Positions 46,457-58,187 of a DNA stretch of 64,000 nt are shown piece by piece. Location of the stretch: the NCBI GenBank assembly GCA_037178855.1, contig JASJZC010000001.1, forward strand, positions 1,426,001-1,490,000, written 5' to 3'. A program made the position numbers and the translations under genes. The stretch comes from Oscheius sp. JU75. Lineage: Eukaryota; Nematoda; Chromadorea; Rhabditida; Rhabditidae. The notes below the pieces were generated by a model. The model saw only the letters and a list, made by a program, of their open reading frames with translations. It was not told the DNA's origin and ran no database searches. Positions within the stretch are counted from its first letter, which is position 1, and the number at the start of each line of letters is the position of its first letter.

Positions 46457-49361
46457 GGTGGATTCGATTGGAACTGAGCTGTCACTGATCTTGTTGCTTC
46501 CATAATAATCTTTGCTTTGCTTCTAGTAGAGGAACGCGCCGCGCTTTTGATCCAGAAGAAGCTACTGGACATCGATTATTAACTTTGATATGGCCTCAAG
46601 CCAAGTCTGAAGATATTAGATGACACGACTACTTGAGAATATAGGCCTTTCTTATGTGGCAGCTCAAAGAGACAGGATCTGTGGTGTGACACTCTGTCTC
46701 TACGAGTCTTAACAAGTAGCAGGCCTTTAATTGCCGGCTCACATGAAAACATTGGAGAGTCGGGAGGCGGTCCCCAGGGCCTCGGCGAAACAATGAATAG
46801 CCTGTTGACATATGCTTTTTGCTCGCTTAAAACTGATTTGTTTTAGTCTCTCTATATTTCGGTCTCTGTCTCTCTGTCTCTCTGTCACTGTCTCTTTGTC
46901 TCGCTGTCACTGTCTCTCTGTCTCTCTATCTGTCCCAAAGCTGACGTGTCTGGGAAGACCGGTGAGTCCCGATGGGATTCCCATTGAACGATGCCCTCTC
47001 ATCCTTCGGCAGCTGTTCTTTTTCAATATGGCTTCTTCCAGTTAGTTTTTTTTCACAAAGACATAGAGCTTTGAGCTATAAAAGACCAAATGACCATCAG
47101 GGAAAGTCTACCCAAGATATCAATTTCAAATCCCATAAGCAGCTCCTTTTCCCGGAGCTGGTTAGGAAGCCAGGCCAAATAATGAGCGAGTACCTATCGT
47201 ATCTACTTTCTCCATAGCAAGAATTATCATAATGTTCGGAAAGGACACCAAGGCTGGAGGGGGTGGGAATCCTTTGTTTCTCTATGGGGGAGGGCTATAA
47301 TATTCAAGGAGGAAGGATCGTGTGTCTCCTCCCCACACCTTTGCTGCGCTATTTACATATCCGGGTGTGGGCTAATGAAGAACATAGTTGACAGATATCT
47401 GAAAAGAGAGAGAGAGACAGAGAGACTCTCAAACGAGTCGTTAGAGACTGATGCTTATTGGATAAAGGCGGAACCAGAGAGCAAATGATTTTTATCCAGA
47501 CTTTGGAGAGACAGTAAGTCCTCTGCTTCTTTGTCTCCATGTCTCTCCTTCTCTCTCTCTGTCTTTCTCTGCCTTTCCTCCTCTCTCTCTCTCCCATTTT
47601 TGATTGCGCTCTCTGATCCTCCTGAATGTATCTCTCATATATTCCAGGGAGGCGTCATTCATTAAAGAGACGCCCAATTATTCTGTAGCGAACTCTGCTC
47701 CTAAGTGAACACCCATCCCCTTCGCACTCTCACAGATATTTGTCTTTTGGTAGTGGTGCAACCGGAGAAGAGTTTCTTCTGCAAACAGTCCATGACAAAG
47801 CTCCCTTGAATCCGCCTTCTCAAGTACTATACTATCCTCTCTCTCTATCGCTTACGTAGATTCTTTACGTGGATGCACACGTGATCATTCGGGGTTCAAC
47901 ATTGACTTTGATCCCCCTACTCGAGTCGAGTAACTTTCCGCGCGACAATCCCATAAAAGTTGGGAGAAGAAACGGATGGAGTGCCGGGGGTAAACAACCG
48001 GTTCAGTCCTGCTTGGTTGCTCTTCCCTATCCCTCGATGTTTATCTCTCTAGGTCTCTTTTGATTTTTTGAATAACTCTGCCTGTGCCTGAACTATCCTA
48101 CTGTCATAAGTTATGATGTCATGTGAGCCTGATAGAGATGTGAGAGTACATGTCCGTACGACAGTCTTATCTCTGTTATAGTAGTCGACAGGGGATGAAA
48201 TAGACAGCTGACTGGACAGATTGACAAGACGAGAAGAGGATATGGGATAGGAAAACTGACAGAAAAATCTTATGAGGAGAGGTCTCAGAGAACTGACAGG
48301 ATGAGGGGGTTCGGAAGTGACATGATGGCAATGATAGTTGACTGATACAGAACATAGAATGACCGGTTGACAGGCAAATAACCACACGAGACAGGTGGAA
48401 AGTCTTGATAGGTGGGCAAGCTGGACCGTTAGCGCCTTATAACTTCGTTTCTGTCTTTATCACCGCCAATTTATCCGTTCTCTTGCTTGAAATCCGATAT
48501 GAAGTTAGGTGGTACCAGCAGTTCACCTGGTTGCATTGTCGGAAGCACGAACATGACAAGCTAACCCAAGTCAACTGACACGATGACAAGTATAGAGTGA
48601 CTGCGCCACTGGCACAAGAACTCCTTACATCCCTATTCTTTGCTCCAGCAGTCAAAGACCAACTAACCTTTTGCTATCTGCAAAACTGTGACAATGCTCG
48701 CGATATATTCAATCTCCTCGGCGAGCACAAAAAGTTCAAAAGGCAATATATGTCAAACATCGAACCAGTATGTAAGCACCTGCTTGGTACATTCTGAAAA
48801 AGCGTCGTGTTCCAATTGCTAGCCTTTGCTGTCCAATTAAAAGTCTAATTAAACAGAGAGAGACCTGTCGAACTCGCCATTGTTTCACTGTCATAGATCC
48901 GTTTACCTTCCACTCGCTCTCTGTCTCTTTTTCTGTTAGCTCATCGTTTCTCCGTGTCGCCCCGCGACTCTTCGGTCTCAAACGACCATGTTGACTGGCA
49001 GCCCCCTAATTGAACTTTTCAATTCTCATTCCAATTATCCGGGGGAGCCTGAGGCAGGTGTTCTTACATATTTTGCAGCTGTCCCAGTCTTCCAATTGAT
49101 TCAGTTTAATGTTAATCGTCCTTCTAGGTCGTCTTTCGTGTTTGTCTCTCTGTTTTTCTCACTTCCTTATTTTGCCTGAAGGTGTCGCGCTATCTTATTC
49201 CTGGGATCTTCTCTGTCATGTGTCCTATAGAGAGAGAGTCAGCTAGACAACAATGAGGAACAATAGGGGTCCACGTTTTCTTGAAAGGACCAGTGACATC
49301 AGTGTGCGTGAAGTATTCTGTCTCTCTGTCTCTTTGTCTCTCTCAAATACTGTTCTTCCAG
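46457..49361. other. 2.9-kb non-coding stretch with CTCTGT tracts
   Basis: No exon is supported. TCTCTGTC-rich tracts at about 46851-46935 and 47510-47600, a GAGACAG tract at 47401-47425, and minus-strand CTGTCAATCTGTCC-type motifs at 48120-48380. It ends in TCTTCCAG, which abuts the ATG at 49362. Confidence 0.4.
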
Positions 49362-52300
49362 ATGTACTCTCCAATCTCCCTCCCATCACCCCTAGTCACC
49401 CGTCGACGTCTACCTCCGACTCCCGTTGATGGTAGCCCCCATCCTACCCATCGTCGTCTCTGCGAAGTTCGGAGTGCCGTTCCCTTCGAGATGAGCAGGT
49501 TGGTCTCTTTAGCTCAGGATCACGAGAAGGGTCTCGTTTACTTTTCTTTCTCTCGTTAAAACAGCATGAAGAGTATACGTTGTCTCCTCTTTCATGTATC
49601 AGTTGTTATTTACCACGAAGTAGAGAGTGTGGGTGAGACTGGGTAGTGAGTTTACGTTGGCAACAATAACAGTGAGAGAGACACCAGCTGCCTCGGGGTT
49701 GGTAGTGGGTGTCTTCTGGTCTCATCCCTTCCTTACCATACTACTTTTGACTCTATTCATAGCATGTTTCCGCCTTGAAATAAATTTATAGCCGTTCCAA
49801 CATGTGAATGACCGATCTCGGCTTCATACCAAAGTTTCAGCTGCTAGAAGTAACAAATATGGAACTTTTATGGGCTTATTTAATGTCATTCTGGAGCTTA
49901 TGAAGTAACAAAAACGATGAAATAACTGCCCAGAGCCGACACTCTCATCAGACGAAATAAAGATTTTAGTGTAGCGCGCGTCTGACAATATCTGTGCTTA
50001 GGGTGCTACTGCCGGTTCTCCGTTTCTACTGCGATTTGCATGTCCAAAATGAAATTCCCAGCTTTTTGATGCTCTACAAAATTATAGAGCAGATTAAGGG
50101 CTACAACAGAAAGGTTGAAAATGATGTTTTGGGCCCGAAAAAAAAAACAAGTTCTAAGCTCGAAAAATCGAACCAGAGACATGTGCGTGAGAGACCGGAG
50201 ACCATAAGGGCAAAACGGCGTTCGACATGAGTAAAATATTGGTAAAGATAGGCAACATTTTAGTTTATCAATGCTTGAAGAAATACGAAATTTTATTTTT
50301 TTTGTAAGGATGTCAAGCCTCTTCTATGCTTCAATCGCTCTCAGTAGCGTGTCACTGTCTCTCTGCCTCGCTGTCACATCCTGATCACCAAGTTAGAGAT
50401 CACTTCTCGATCGCCTGACCCTTGGTGTTACATTACATGACCACTGTTTTTCTAGTCTACTGTTTCTCTGTTTTCTTTTCGTGTTAAACACTCATGTCAT
50501 TCCCCGCCAAAAATGCAAGGAATTGTGTTTTCATAGTGCACTCTCTTGACTACCAGCTGATCCCAAAAATATCTCCGCCTGATCTATTCTTGTTGCTAGC
50601 AGCTGTCTATATGTCTCTTTCTCTCTCTGTTGTACTCATCTTCTTCCGGTCGTCATCTCGACATTATCACCCAGTTCCCAATTGTTTGTCAGCTTCTCCT
50701 CAGGCTGTAATACTACTAGTTCGGTTTGAGATTGTGTCAAAGAGCTTGCCGACTTTACAACTCTTCCCTCCTCGGGCTCGCATGAAAGGCCACTGCTAAG
50801 TGACCGACAAGTTTCTTTTGAGAGCAGAGAGTCAGCTGGACATCGGGCATACACAACATGGAAGTCCAGTCTTATCTTTCAACTCCTTTAGGTCCGGTCT
50901 CTCTCTCTCTCTGTCTCTCTGTCTTTCTGTCTCTCTCTGTCTCTTGTCTTTGAACGCCTATCTATTTGAGAGTGCTCGTCTCTCTCCCACGGGAAGAGGC
51001 TTTTTTGGTCTATGGATCTCGTCGGACCAGAGAAATCCTATTTCCGATGAAGAAGGTTCGAGGCTCATTAGGTAGTCTCCAATCTGGGAGAGTCTGCCTG
51101 TCTCTGTCTCTCTGCCTGTCTATCTCTGTTTCTCTGTCTATGTGTCTCTTCGTCTCTATGTCTCTCTGTCTCTCCTTCATTCTCTATCTACATTCAACAG
51201 AAAAACTGAAATTATTGCCTCCATCGGATGTTTACCATCTCATTACTCTATTCGTGCTCTCTCACAAAAGGCCGGCAACAATCAACAATTCTTTTCTCAC
51301 AAGCCTTACGTCGCAGCCTTTTCACGTTGTCGTCGCCTGTCTGAATTGTCTATCAGCTGCCCGTGAGAATTCGGCGCATTTTCCTTATTCGACTCTTGGT
51401 TCCCATGACAATTCACATGTTCCTTCATTTGTTTATCCTTCTCCTTGAAGATGGTAATAGAGCAGTCGAGTGGTTACGTAGATAGGGAGAGAGAGACTGA
51501 GACTGAGACTCTTGACTACAGATATCCATCGGGAAGTCTTTAGCGCTGTTCCGTTGTTTCAGATCGAATTTCCTCATGTCCTTCAGTTCCTCTCCCTCTT
51601 TAGTTTCATGACTTATCACCGAAGGAACATCTCTAGAGAAAGAGAAGAAACTAATGCAATCACCGAGGGCTCCGCAAGCTTAATTGTGTCCTTAGTGTGT
51701 CATTCCCACGATGCGGACAGGGACCGGAAATGGGAAGATCTCGAGTCGGGTGCAACCCGACCTCCCTGAGATGTTTAATTCGAGAGAGAGGCAGCTGTCT
51801 CTGTCTCAATCTCCTTGGACAGAGAGTAATCCTGTTCCATCTCGCTTCGTTAACTTCCAAAAGAATCCGATGTTCAGTTACTTTGATTTGCAGAGAGCAG
51901 AAGATTTAATGTCGCTGCTCCGCGAATAGCTATCCACTTGTATCTGGTTATAGGTCTTTCAAAGCCTCGTCGACAGCTTGCTTCAATAGCACAGTGGCAA
52001 GTGGCGCGCTTTTCGTTCTTTTCACGTCGTCATCTCGGGGTTCGAATCCCGGACTTGCAATTTTCAATTTTTTTTAATCAAGAAGATAGCAGTTCTGGAC
52101 GTTTAGGAAGCCTCAGAATAGCACGCGAAGCCTGCGGAAACTTGTGAAAAGACTAGAAGTCAACTGAACAGCTGAGTTCTGTACTAGTCTCTGCTCATTA
52201 CTCTCTTGACTATAGCCATCTCCCATATCACTTTTCACATTGTACTGAAGTGCTTTTTGTCTCCGCGAGGCCTGAAAACGACTGCACAAACGACACTAGT

Positions 52301-55300
52301 AGGCGGGCCCTGAGGGCGTCAAGTCAGTCGTACCTGTCCATCATCCGGACACCTTATGCTCTTTTTCGTATAGAGAACACAACATAGCTACTGAGCAAAC
52401 CTTTGCTCTAACTCACTCTCTCCCACACTCTCTGCCTCTCTCTGAACTTTTCCTGGTTTTCTCTGTCTCTCTTCCTTTCCCTTCCAAAATGGCCCAATTT
52501 GACGACGCGCGTCGTCTTCACACGGAACTGGGACATTGTTAGCGTAGACATGTGTCCGACACGCGCCTTCAACCTTATTGCTCCAAGTAATAGTCTGTTC
52601 AGTCAGACTCGAGAAACCGTGCATTGTTTCGAGACCCGTAACAGACAGAGAGACAGAGTGAGTCTCTCTGTCTCTCAGTTTTCATTCCCTTGCTGACCAA
52701 AATGTGACTAATCAACCCCTTCTCCCAAGAAAAACAAGTTGACACCGCGCTTGTTTTGTCCTTATCCGATCCTTGAAACTTTGAATAACTCTCTCTCTCT
52801 TTGGCCCTTTAGGGCACGACGGGTTCCCAGGGATCCTTTTTAGCGGGTGCGTCTCGTAAACACTCACTGAGAGAGTGAGAGTGACCATCTGATTCGTTCC
52901 AGATGTTCTGACACACCCTCTCTTTCTCACTTTCACACCCTAGGCTCCCATTAGCTCACTAGTCTCCATCTGTGTTCTGTTTGTATAGTCCAAGAGAGTT
53001 GGCACGTGACGCACAAATTTTGCCACCCCGGTTCGACCACCTAATTGGGGACCCTACTCTCCTGACAAATCCAATTTACAGGTGCAGGCTGAGCATCTTT
53101 TTATAGCCCCCTTTTCCGGAAATTATCATCTTTTCCTGGAAAGGTGAAAGTAACCTCAATCTCAAGAGAGCTAGGCGTGTTTGTTCAGTCGGCCTGCCAT
53201 TTTCATAAGTTCTGTTTAGGGAGCTGTCTTTTCCATAAAGTGACCGAAAGTCTCTGTCTCTGTCTGTCTCTGTTTCTCAAGTGCCTCCCAAAGGACTCTA
53301 GACTCTCCGACTTGAACTCTCGACCCGGCAGCTGTCTACCGCTGTAAGATCACAATCATATGAGAGAGTACATGTTTTGGGGTGGGCTCCCCACCACGAA
53401 CCAATATTTGTTTTTAATTTCCGTGTTTGGAGACCATCAACAGAGTTCTAGTCGAAAACAATCCCTCGAAAAAAGGACTCTGTTGACCCGAGATACCTTC
53501 TTTTTTCCAGAGAAAGATTCCCGTCACATATTTCCCTCCCAGAGTGACTGGTCGCTGTCCAATTAGCCGCATCTGAAAAACACGGCTCCCCGTTGGAAAA
53601 CAGAGAATATTCTCGAGACTGTATGTTGACAGGGAAACTGATGTCATTTTCCCCCTCACACCGTAGCACCCTCTTGACAGTCGGACACTTGGAAAGCAGT
53701 TTCCCCCTTCCCCTCATTTGTCTCTCACTCGAACAAGTAACTATTTTTACACAGTAGAGCACTGTTTTTGCACTGTATTTACTGTGTCAGGTCAATGTTT
53801 TCCGAATCCGCCCACATCCCCTTGCCAACGGGTCTCTTTGTCTGACCTGGATTGTAGCATCCCTGTGCAAACCCAATCTTTTCTGCAGCTATGTAAAGCA
53901 TCAAAACAGTCAAAAATTAGTGTTTAGCCATGAAAAAGGAGGTGAATAGACGCCGCGCCACGGATTTCCTAGAGCTTTTGGTAAACCTATTTCGGACCTA
54001 TTTCTGGCTCAAAAATATATTTTTCGAATTTTTGGCGTTCTACAATTGTAGCCCTTAATCTGTTTTACAATTTTGCTGTTCATCAATACGCTTTAAAACG
54101 CCGTCTTCGACCCGAAATGTGCGGCTGACTCTTAACCGTAGCAGGAGCCCCCTCGGCGCGTGCTTGCACTGTTCAAAGATGATGTCATAATTTTTTTTTT
54201 CAGTCTAAGAGCGTAAAGCATCAAAACAGTCAAAAATTAGCCAAAATGACACCTAACATAACAGGGACATAGTTATTTTATAGACTTTCATGCCACCCGA
54301 AATGGGTATGTTTTTTGCTAGAAGAAGACATTTTGGCGCACTGTTTATAAAATTATCAAAATTTAGGAAAGATAAAATATGTGCATACTATTGCATTTAA
54401 GCAGACCGCAAACTTTTGTCATGACAGCTGTCCAAATACTTTAGAAGGGGTCGCGATCAGCAAGAAAAAAGGGTGGCGCGGGAGCAAATGTGTCAAGCCT
54501 TCAACAACAATATTTTGTCACACACTCTGAACACTTCTTCAGTTTCGTCGGTTGACAAGTTTTTACATAAAGAGCTTCTCCTCTTACCCCAAACTAGACG
54601 AAAACAGCAGAGAGAGAATCAGTCTGTCGGCTGACAGAGTTAGGGAGAGGTGTCGGTCTGACTCTCTCATTGGAACTTGCCAACTGTTTCTGTTAGACTC
54701 TCTGTCTCCCTGTCACGCTGTGTCTCTATGTCTCTGTCTTCCTATCTTTCTGTCTCTCTGTATCTTTGTATTTCTGTATTCCTGTATTCCTGTCTCATTA
54801 TCTCTCTGTCTCTCTGCCTGTCTGATCAATAAGTAGATAAACCTGCGGTCTGATGTGGTAGAAGACGACACCATAGTAGCGAAGAACTGTCGACAGTGAA
54901 TTCTTGTCAAGTGATGGGATATGACTAAACATGTCATTTTCTGTCAACTCTAACATTTCGAATTTAATTTGTTCTCATTTATTCGTCTGTTCTACTGTGC
55001 TCCTAAACTGTCTTGTCGCTTCTACTATTCCTAAAGTAAGTCTACTAGGTTACTGTCTCTCTATCTCTTCGTTTATTTCTATGTCTCTCTGTCAAACTTT
55101 GCAAGTCTCTGTCTCATGCCATAGATCAGACTTTGAATGACCGAACACACAGAAACTTATTCAGCAGAGTCAGAGAAAGTGATGCCTCATTTTCATCCAA
55201 AGGACAACCTTTAGATAAAGGTCGTTCCTTCGGATTAGCAGTCTCTGTCTCGCTCCCTTAAAACTCAAACTTCGGCGATTTCTAAATTTAGCCGGGCTGT

Positions 55301-56894
55301 TGTTTCGTAATAATTGAGAGCAAATGTCCCTCATTTCCTATTCGGCGTGAGTACTCTTAGTCGCTGCAACTGCTGCTGTTGCTCCTTTCGAAAGCCGTTT
55401 TTGCGTCATTTGTAGAGTTCTTTGGAAGCTATTGTTAGGAGAGGACTGCGTCACCGGCCCGAGTTATGGCCCGCCCCGAAATACACTTTGTTTTATTAGG
55501 GTCTAGACCTCTCCTGCCATCCTGTCCCTCTGTCTCTTTGTCTCTTCGTCTCTCTCAGTTTCTCCGTCTGTCTGTCTCGCTGTCTTTCTGTCTCCAGCTG
55601 TCCGTCCCATTTGTCAGCTAGTGACCACTATAATTGCGGTCAGCTGGCCGCCCTGACTCATCGCGCACACCCACAGAGTACTTCACGCCACTCACATAAA
55701 GCTCAGCTCCCACGCCGAGGTCACTCAGTGCGCGGGAAACCAAAATTGTGTCTTTTAATTGTATCAATGCCATCCAATCCGCTGCTTTGCTCTCCCCCTT
55801 CCTGGTTCTTATTTTTCCTGATCCCCCCATTTCAGTCCACTACTCGCAGCACCAATGCGTCAACCACTACGCTCACAGTCCTTTAAACATCGTCCCAAGC
55901 CCTTGGTCGAGGTCAAAAGAAGTGCCTTGGAAGATGTCTGTGTGGAGAGGAGACGATCCACCCCCACCGTATCAAGAAGATGCAGTCTTCAGGTAAGAGA
56001 ACTCCGGTAGCGCCTTGCGTTATTCCACTGTTACTGGGTCAAGGTGTCAATTTTAGCTTTGCGATATTGTAGAAAGTATGTATGGCACAATTTTGCTGAA
56101 CATTGCAGACTGTTCTAGGGTCCCAATAATAAGAAGAAAATGCAGCTCTTGGAGCATCAATACTCAAAAGACGCTTTAGCACTATGAATTCTCCCACTAT
56201 CTGGGCGAAATCTTGCCTTTGTGGCCTAGTGGCTAAGTATCCTGACTTTCTTTGGTTCAGAGGCCACGGGATCGAAATCTTTCAGCATCTCTCTTTCACG
56301 TTTTTGATTTTAAGTGTCGTGATGTTCCACAAAGTTGTAGCTCTTGACCAGCCCTATACGTTCATAGAACATCTCAGAACTCCTAACTGCTTCCCTGTCC
56401 CCGATAAATGTGATCAAAAATAGGATAATTATAAGTTGACGCCTATAGCTTTTGACGGGAGCCCCCATTATCCAGAGACCTTCATTATTTTCCAGAGAGG
56501 CAGGCTGATGGAACGGACCGACGTCTGGCCAGAGGCCCGAGTCGCCTCAGAAGCCGAGGAACGATTCCTCAAGCTCCCTGACGCCGATGACTACACCCGT
56601 GTTCGACAGATCAGCATCGACAAGAAGGGAGCTGTCGTGAGTCGTGGGGACAGTTTCCGCAGGAAGAAGACTACCAAATGTGAGTTGACCATCAGTCTTC
56701 TTGACCGAGAGCTCATTCTAGTCGCGATGGACAAGAGTCCATCTCCATACATCACCTCGGGATCCGATTCGGCTCGTGGCAGCCGAAGCGGCAGTCCTTC
56801 GTCAAGCGACGATGGACTGGTGAGGGATTTCAGTTCGGTGGAGAGTGGAGTCCCAGCCGGAACCAGTCATAACTCTTATAAGGTAAGGAGAGAA

Positions 56895-56935
<41 letters not shown>

Positions 56936-57946
56936 AAAAGAGAGAGAGAGAAAAAGAGACAGTTCAATAAGGGAGTTTCAGATCTACGTTGTTGGAGATA
57001 CCGGAACCGGAAAGAGTTCTCTCATTGCCCAACTGATTACCTCCGAGTACAGGAACGCGTTTGCTGATGAGATTCGTAAGTTCTCTCAGTTTCTCTCTAC
57101 CCATCTAATAGGATCTAATGATCTCCCCAGGGCCCTCCTAATCTCCCAGCTATGTCCCGCTGACTCTTAATTGGCCCGAACTCCCAAGTCAATCCAATAC
57201 ATTCAGAAGACTACGAGAACACAGTCTCGATCTGCATCGGTGGCCAAGAATGTGACCTGAACTTCTTTGAGCACGATCTCTCTGATCCCACTTGGCTTCA
57301 AACCGACATTCAGTCCTTTGTCGTCGTGTACAGCATTGACAGTCGCGGCTCCTGGAAACAAGCACTGAATGCTGTGGAAATGGCCAGAAACAATCCGAGA
57401 ACAATGCATATCCCGATTCTGGTGGCTGGGAACAAGATTGACCTGGAGAGGAAAAGGACTGTCACGAAGAATGGTGAGTGACAGTGACAGTGATCGTGAC
57501 AGTTATAGTGACACTATCTTATGAATGAATCCATTTCAGAAGTCCGAGCAGCTGCTGCCCAATACGGCTTCGAGCAGTTTGAGATCTCTGTGGCTCTGAA
57601 CCACGATGTCGATGAACTTTTGGTCGGATTGGTAGCCGAGATTCAGGAAGCCTTCTCCCCGAGACATGACATGATCACGGTGAGTTACTGTCTCTCTATC
57701 TCTCTGTATCTTTGTATCTCTGTCCCTCTGTCCCTTTGTCCCTCTCATCTAACCATGAATTTTCAGCCCACTCCAGCTCGTGTCGAAGACGATTTCCACG
57801 CGGCCATTCGTCGCTACTCTATGAGGAAGAAGAAAGAGGTTCCAGCTGAGCTGGCCCCGGGCAAATGCTCCGCACTGTCTCCGGCGGGTCTTTTCAACAA
57901 GTTGAAAAACTGGCGACGCGGGTCGATCCCTCGAATTCAGACTTAG
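49362..57946 (+). CDS. RGK-family Ras-like GTPase (Rem/Rad/Gem type)
   Basis: Exons 49362-49498 (inferred first exon), 55836-55992, 56496-56679, 56722-56882, 56982-57075, 57207-57473, 57540-57679, 57767-57946; 439 aa. If exon 1 is wrong, translation can begin at the in-frame ATG 55855. RGK proteins inhibit voltage-gated calcium channels and remodel the cytoskeleton. The long N-terminal extension has basic phospho-site-like motifs (SQSFKHRPK, RRRSTPTVSRRCS) and a Ser-rich linker. G1 is GDTGTGKSS. The switch II DxxG is absent (ENTVSICIGGQECDLNFFEH), typical of RGK. G4 is NKID and G5 is the ISVA region. There is no CAAX box; the C terminus is basic (GLFNKLKNWRRGSIP) preceded by KCSALSP, recalling the family KSCHDLS motif. 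Exon 1 (RRRLPPTPVDGSP) follows a TTCCAG acceptor at its ATG, ends in phase with exon 2, and leaves a 6.3-kb intron. Confidence 0.83.
51985..52060 (+). repeat. tRNA-like element
   Basis: A box AATAGCACAGTGGCAAG and intact B box GGGGTTCGAATCCCGG, followed by a T-run. The 5' and 3' flanks do not form a 7-bp acceptor stem and the D-to-T arm spacing is long, so a SINE head or tRNA pseudogene is more likely than a working tRNA. Confidence 0.5.
53893..54240. repeat. SINE-like insertion flanked by perfect 28-bp direct repeats
   Basis: The 28-mer beginning GTAAAGCATCAAAACAGTC and ending AATTAG occurs at 53893-53920 and 54213-54240. The 292 bp between contain the palindromic module CTACAATTGTAG (54040-54051), a decayed minus-strand tRNA-like region near 54110-54150 and a T10 run before the second repeat. 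Confidence 0.6.
56219..56278 (+). repeat. tRNA-like SINE head (family C)
   Basis: In RGK intron 2. A box TGGCCTAGTGGCTAAGTATC and B-box-like GGGATCGAAATC. The same intron carries GATGTTCCACAAAGTTGTAG at 56321-56340. Confidence 0.55.
56883..56981 (+). repeat. Purine-rich GA-repeat intron (RGK intron 4)
   Basis: Nearly the whole 99-nt intron from GTAAGG onward is GAGAGA/AAAGAGAG, with almost no pyrimidines until the last TTTCAG. It sits directly before the exon that encodes the nucleotide-binding P-loop. Confidence 0.75.
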
Positions 57947-58024
57947 ATATGAAAAAAACGACTTTGAATGAATGAGTATGTAGAGATATTTTCTGGTCAT
58001 GACTGTACACACCACGCGCATCAT

Positions 58025-58030
58025 AATAAA
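58025..58030 (+). terminator. AATAAA polyadenylation signal (RGK)
   Basis: AATAAA 79 nt after the RGK stop, 145 nt before the CTTCTAG acceptor (ending 58175) of the rhodanese gene. Confidence 0.6.
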
Positions 58031-58187
58031 CAATTATGTATCGTGGGTTTGGAGAATGAGAGACAGACAGACGGAATCATTGCTGTATCCCACACAGCCA
58101 TTTCATGGCCAGTCCCATTGCCCTATCTTATCACTCCCTGCCATTGTTCCTGCTCTCTCACGCCTGCCCTTCTAGCCCTGCACAAAA

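Larger units (their letters stand above)
49499..55835 (+). other. Probable 6.3-kb first intron of the RGK gene
   Basis: No competing gene is supported here. Contents: CTCTGT tracts (50897-50946, 51096-51180, 54700-54830, 55520-55600), a tRNA-like head (51985-52060), SINE modules (50068-50087, 54034-54051) and a perfect 28-bp direct repeat at 53893 and 54213. Confidence 0.45.
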
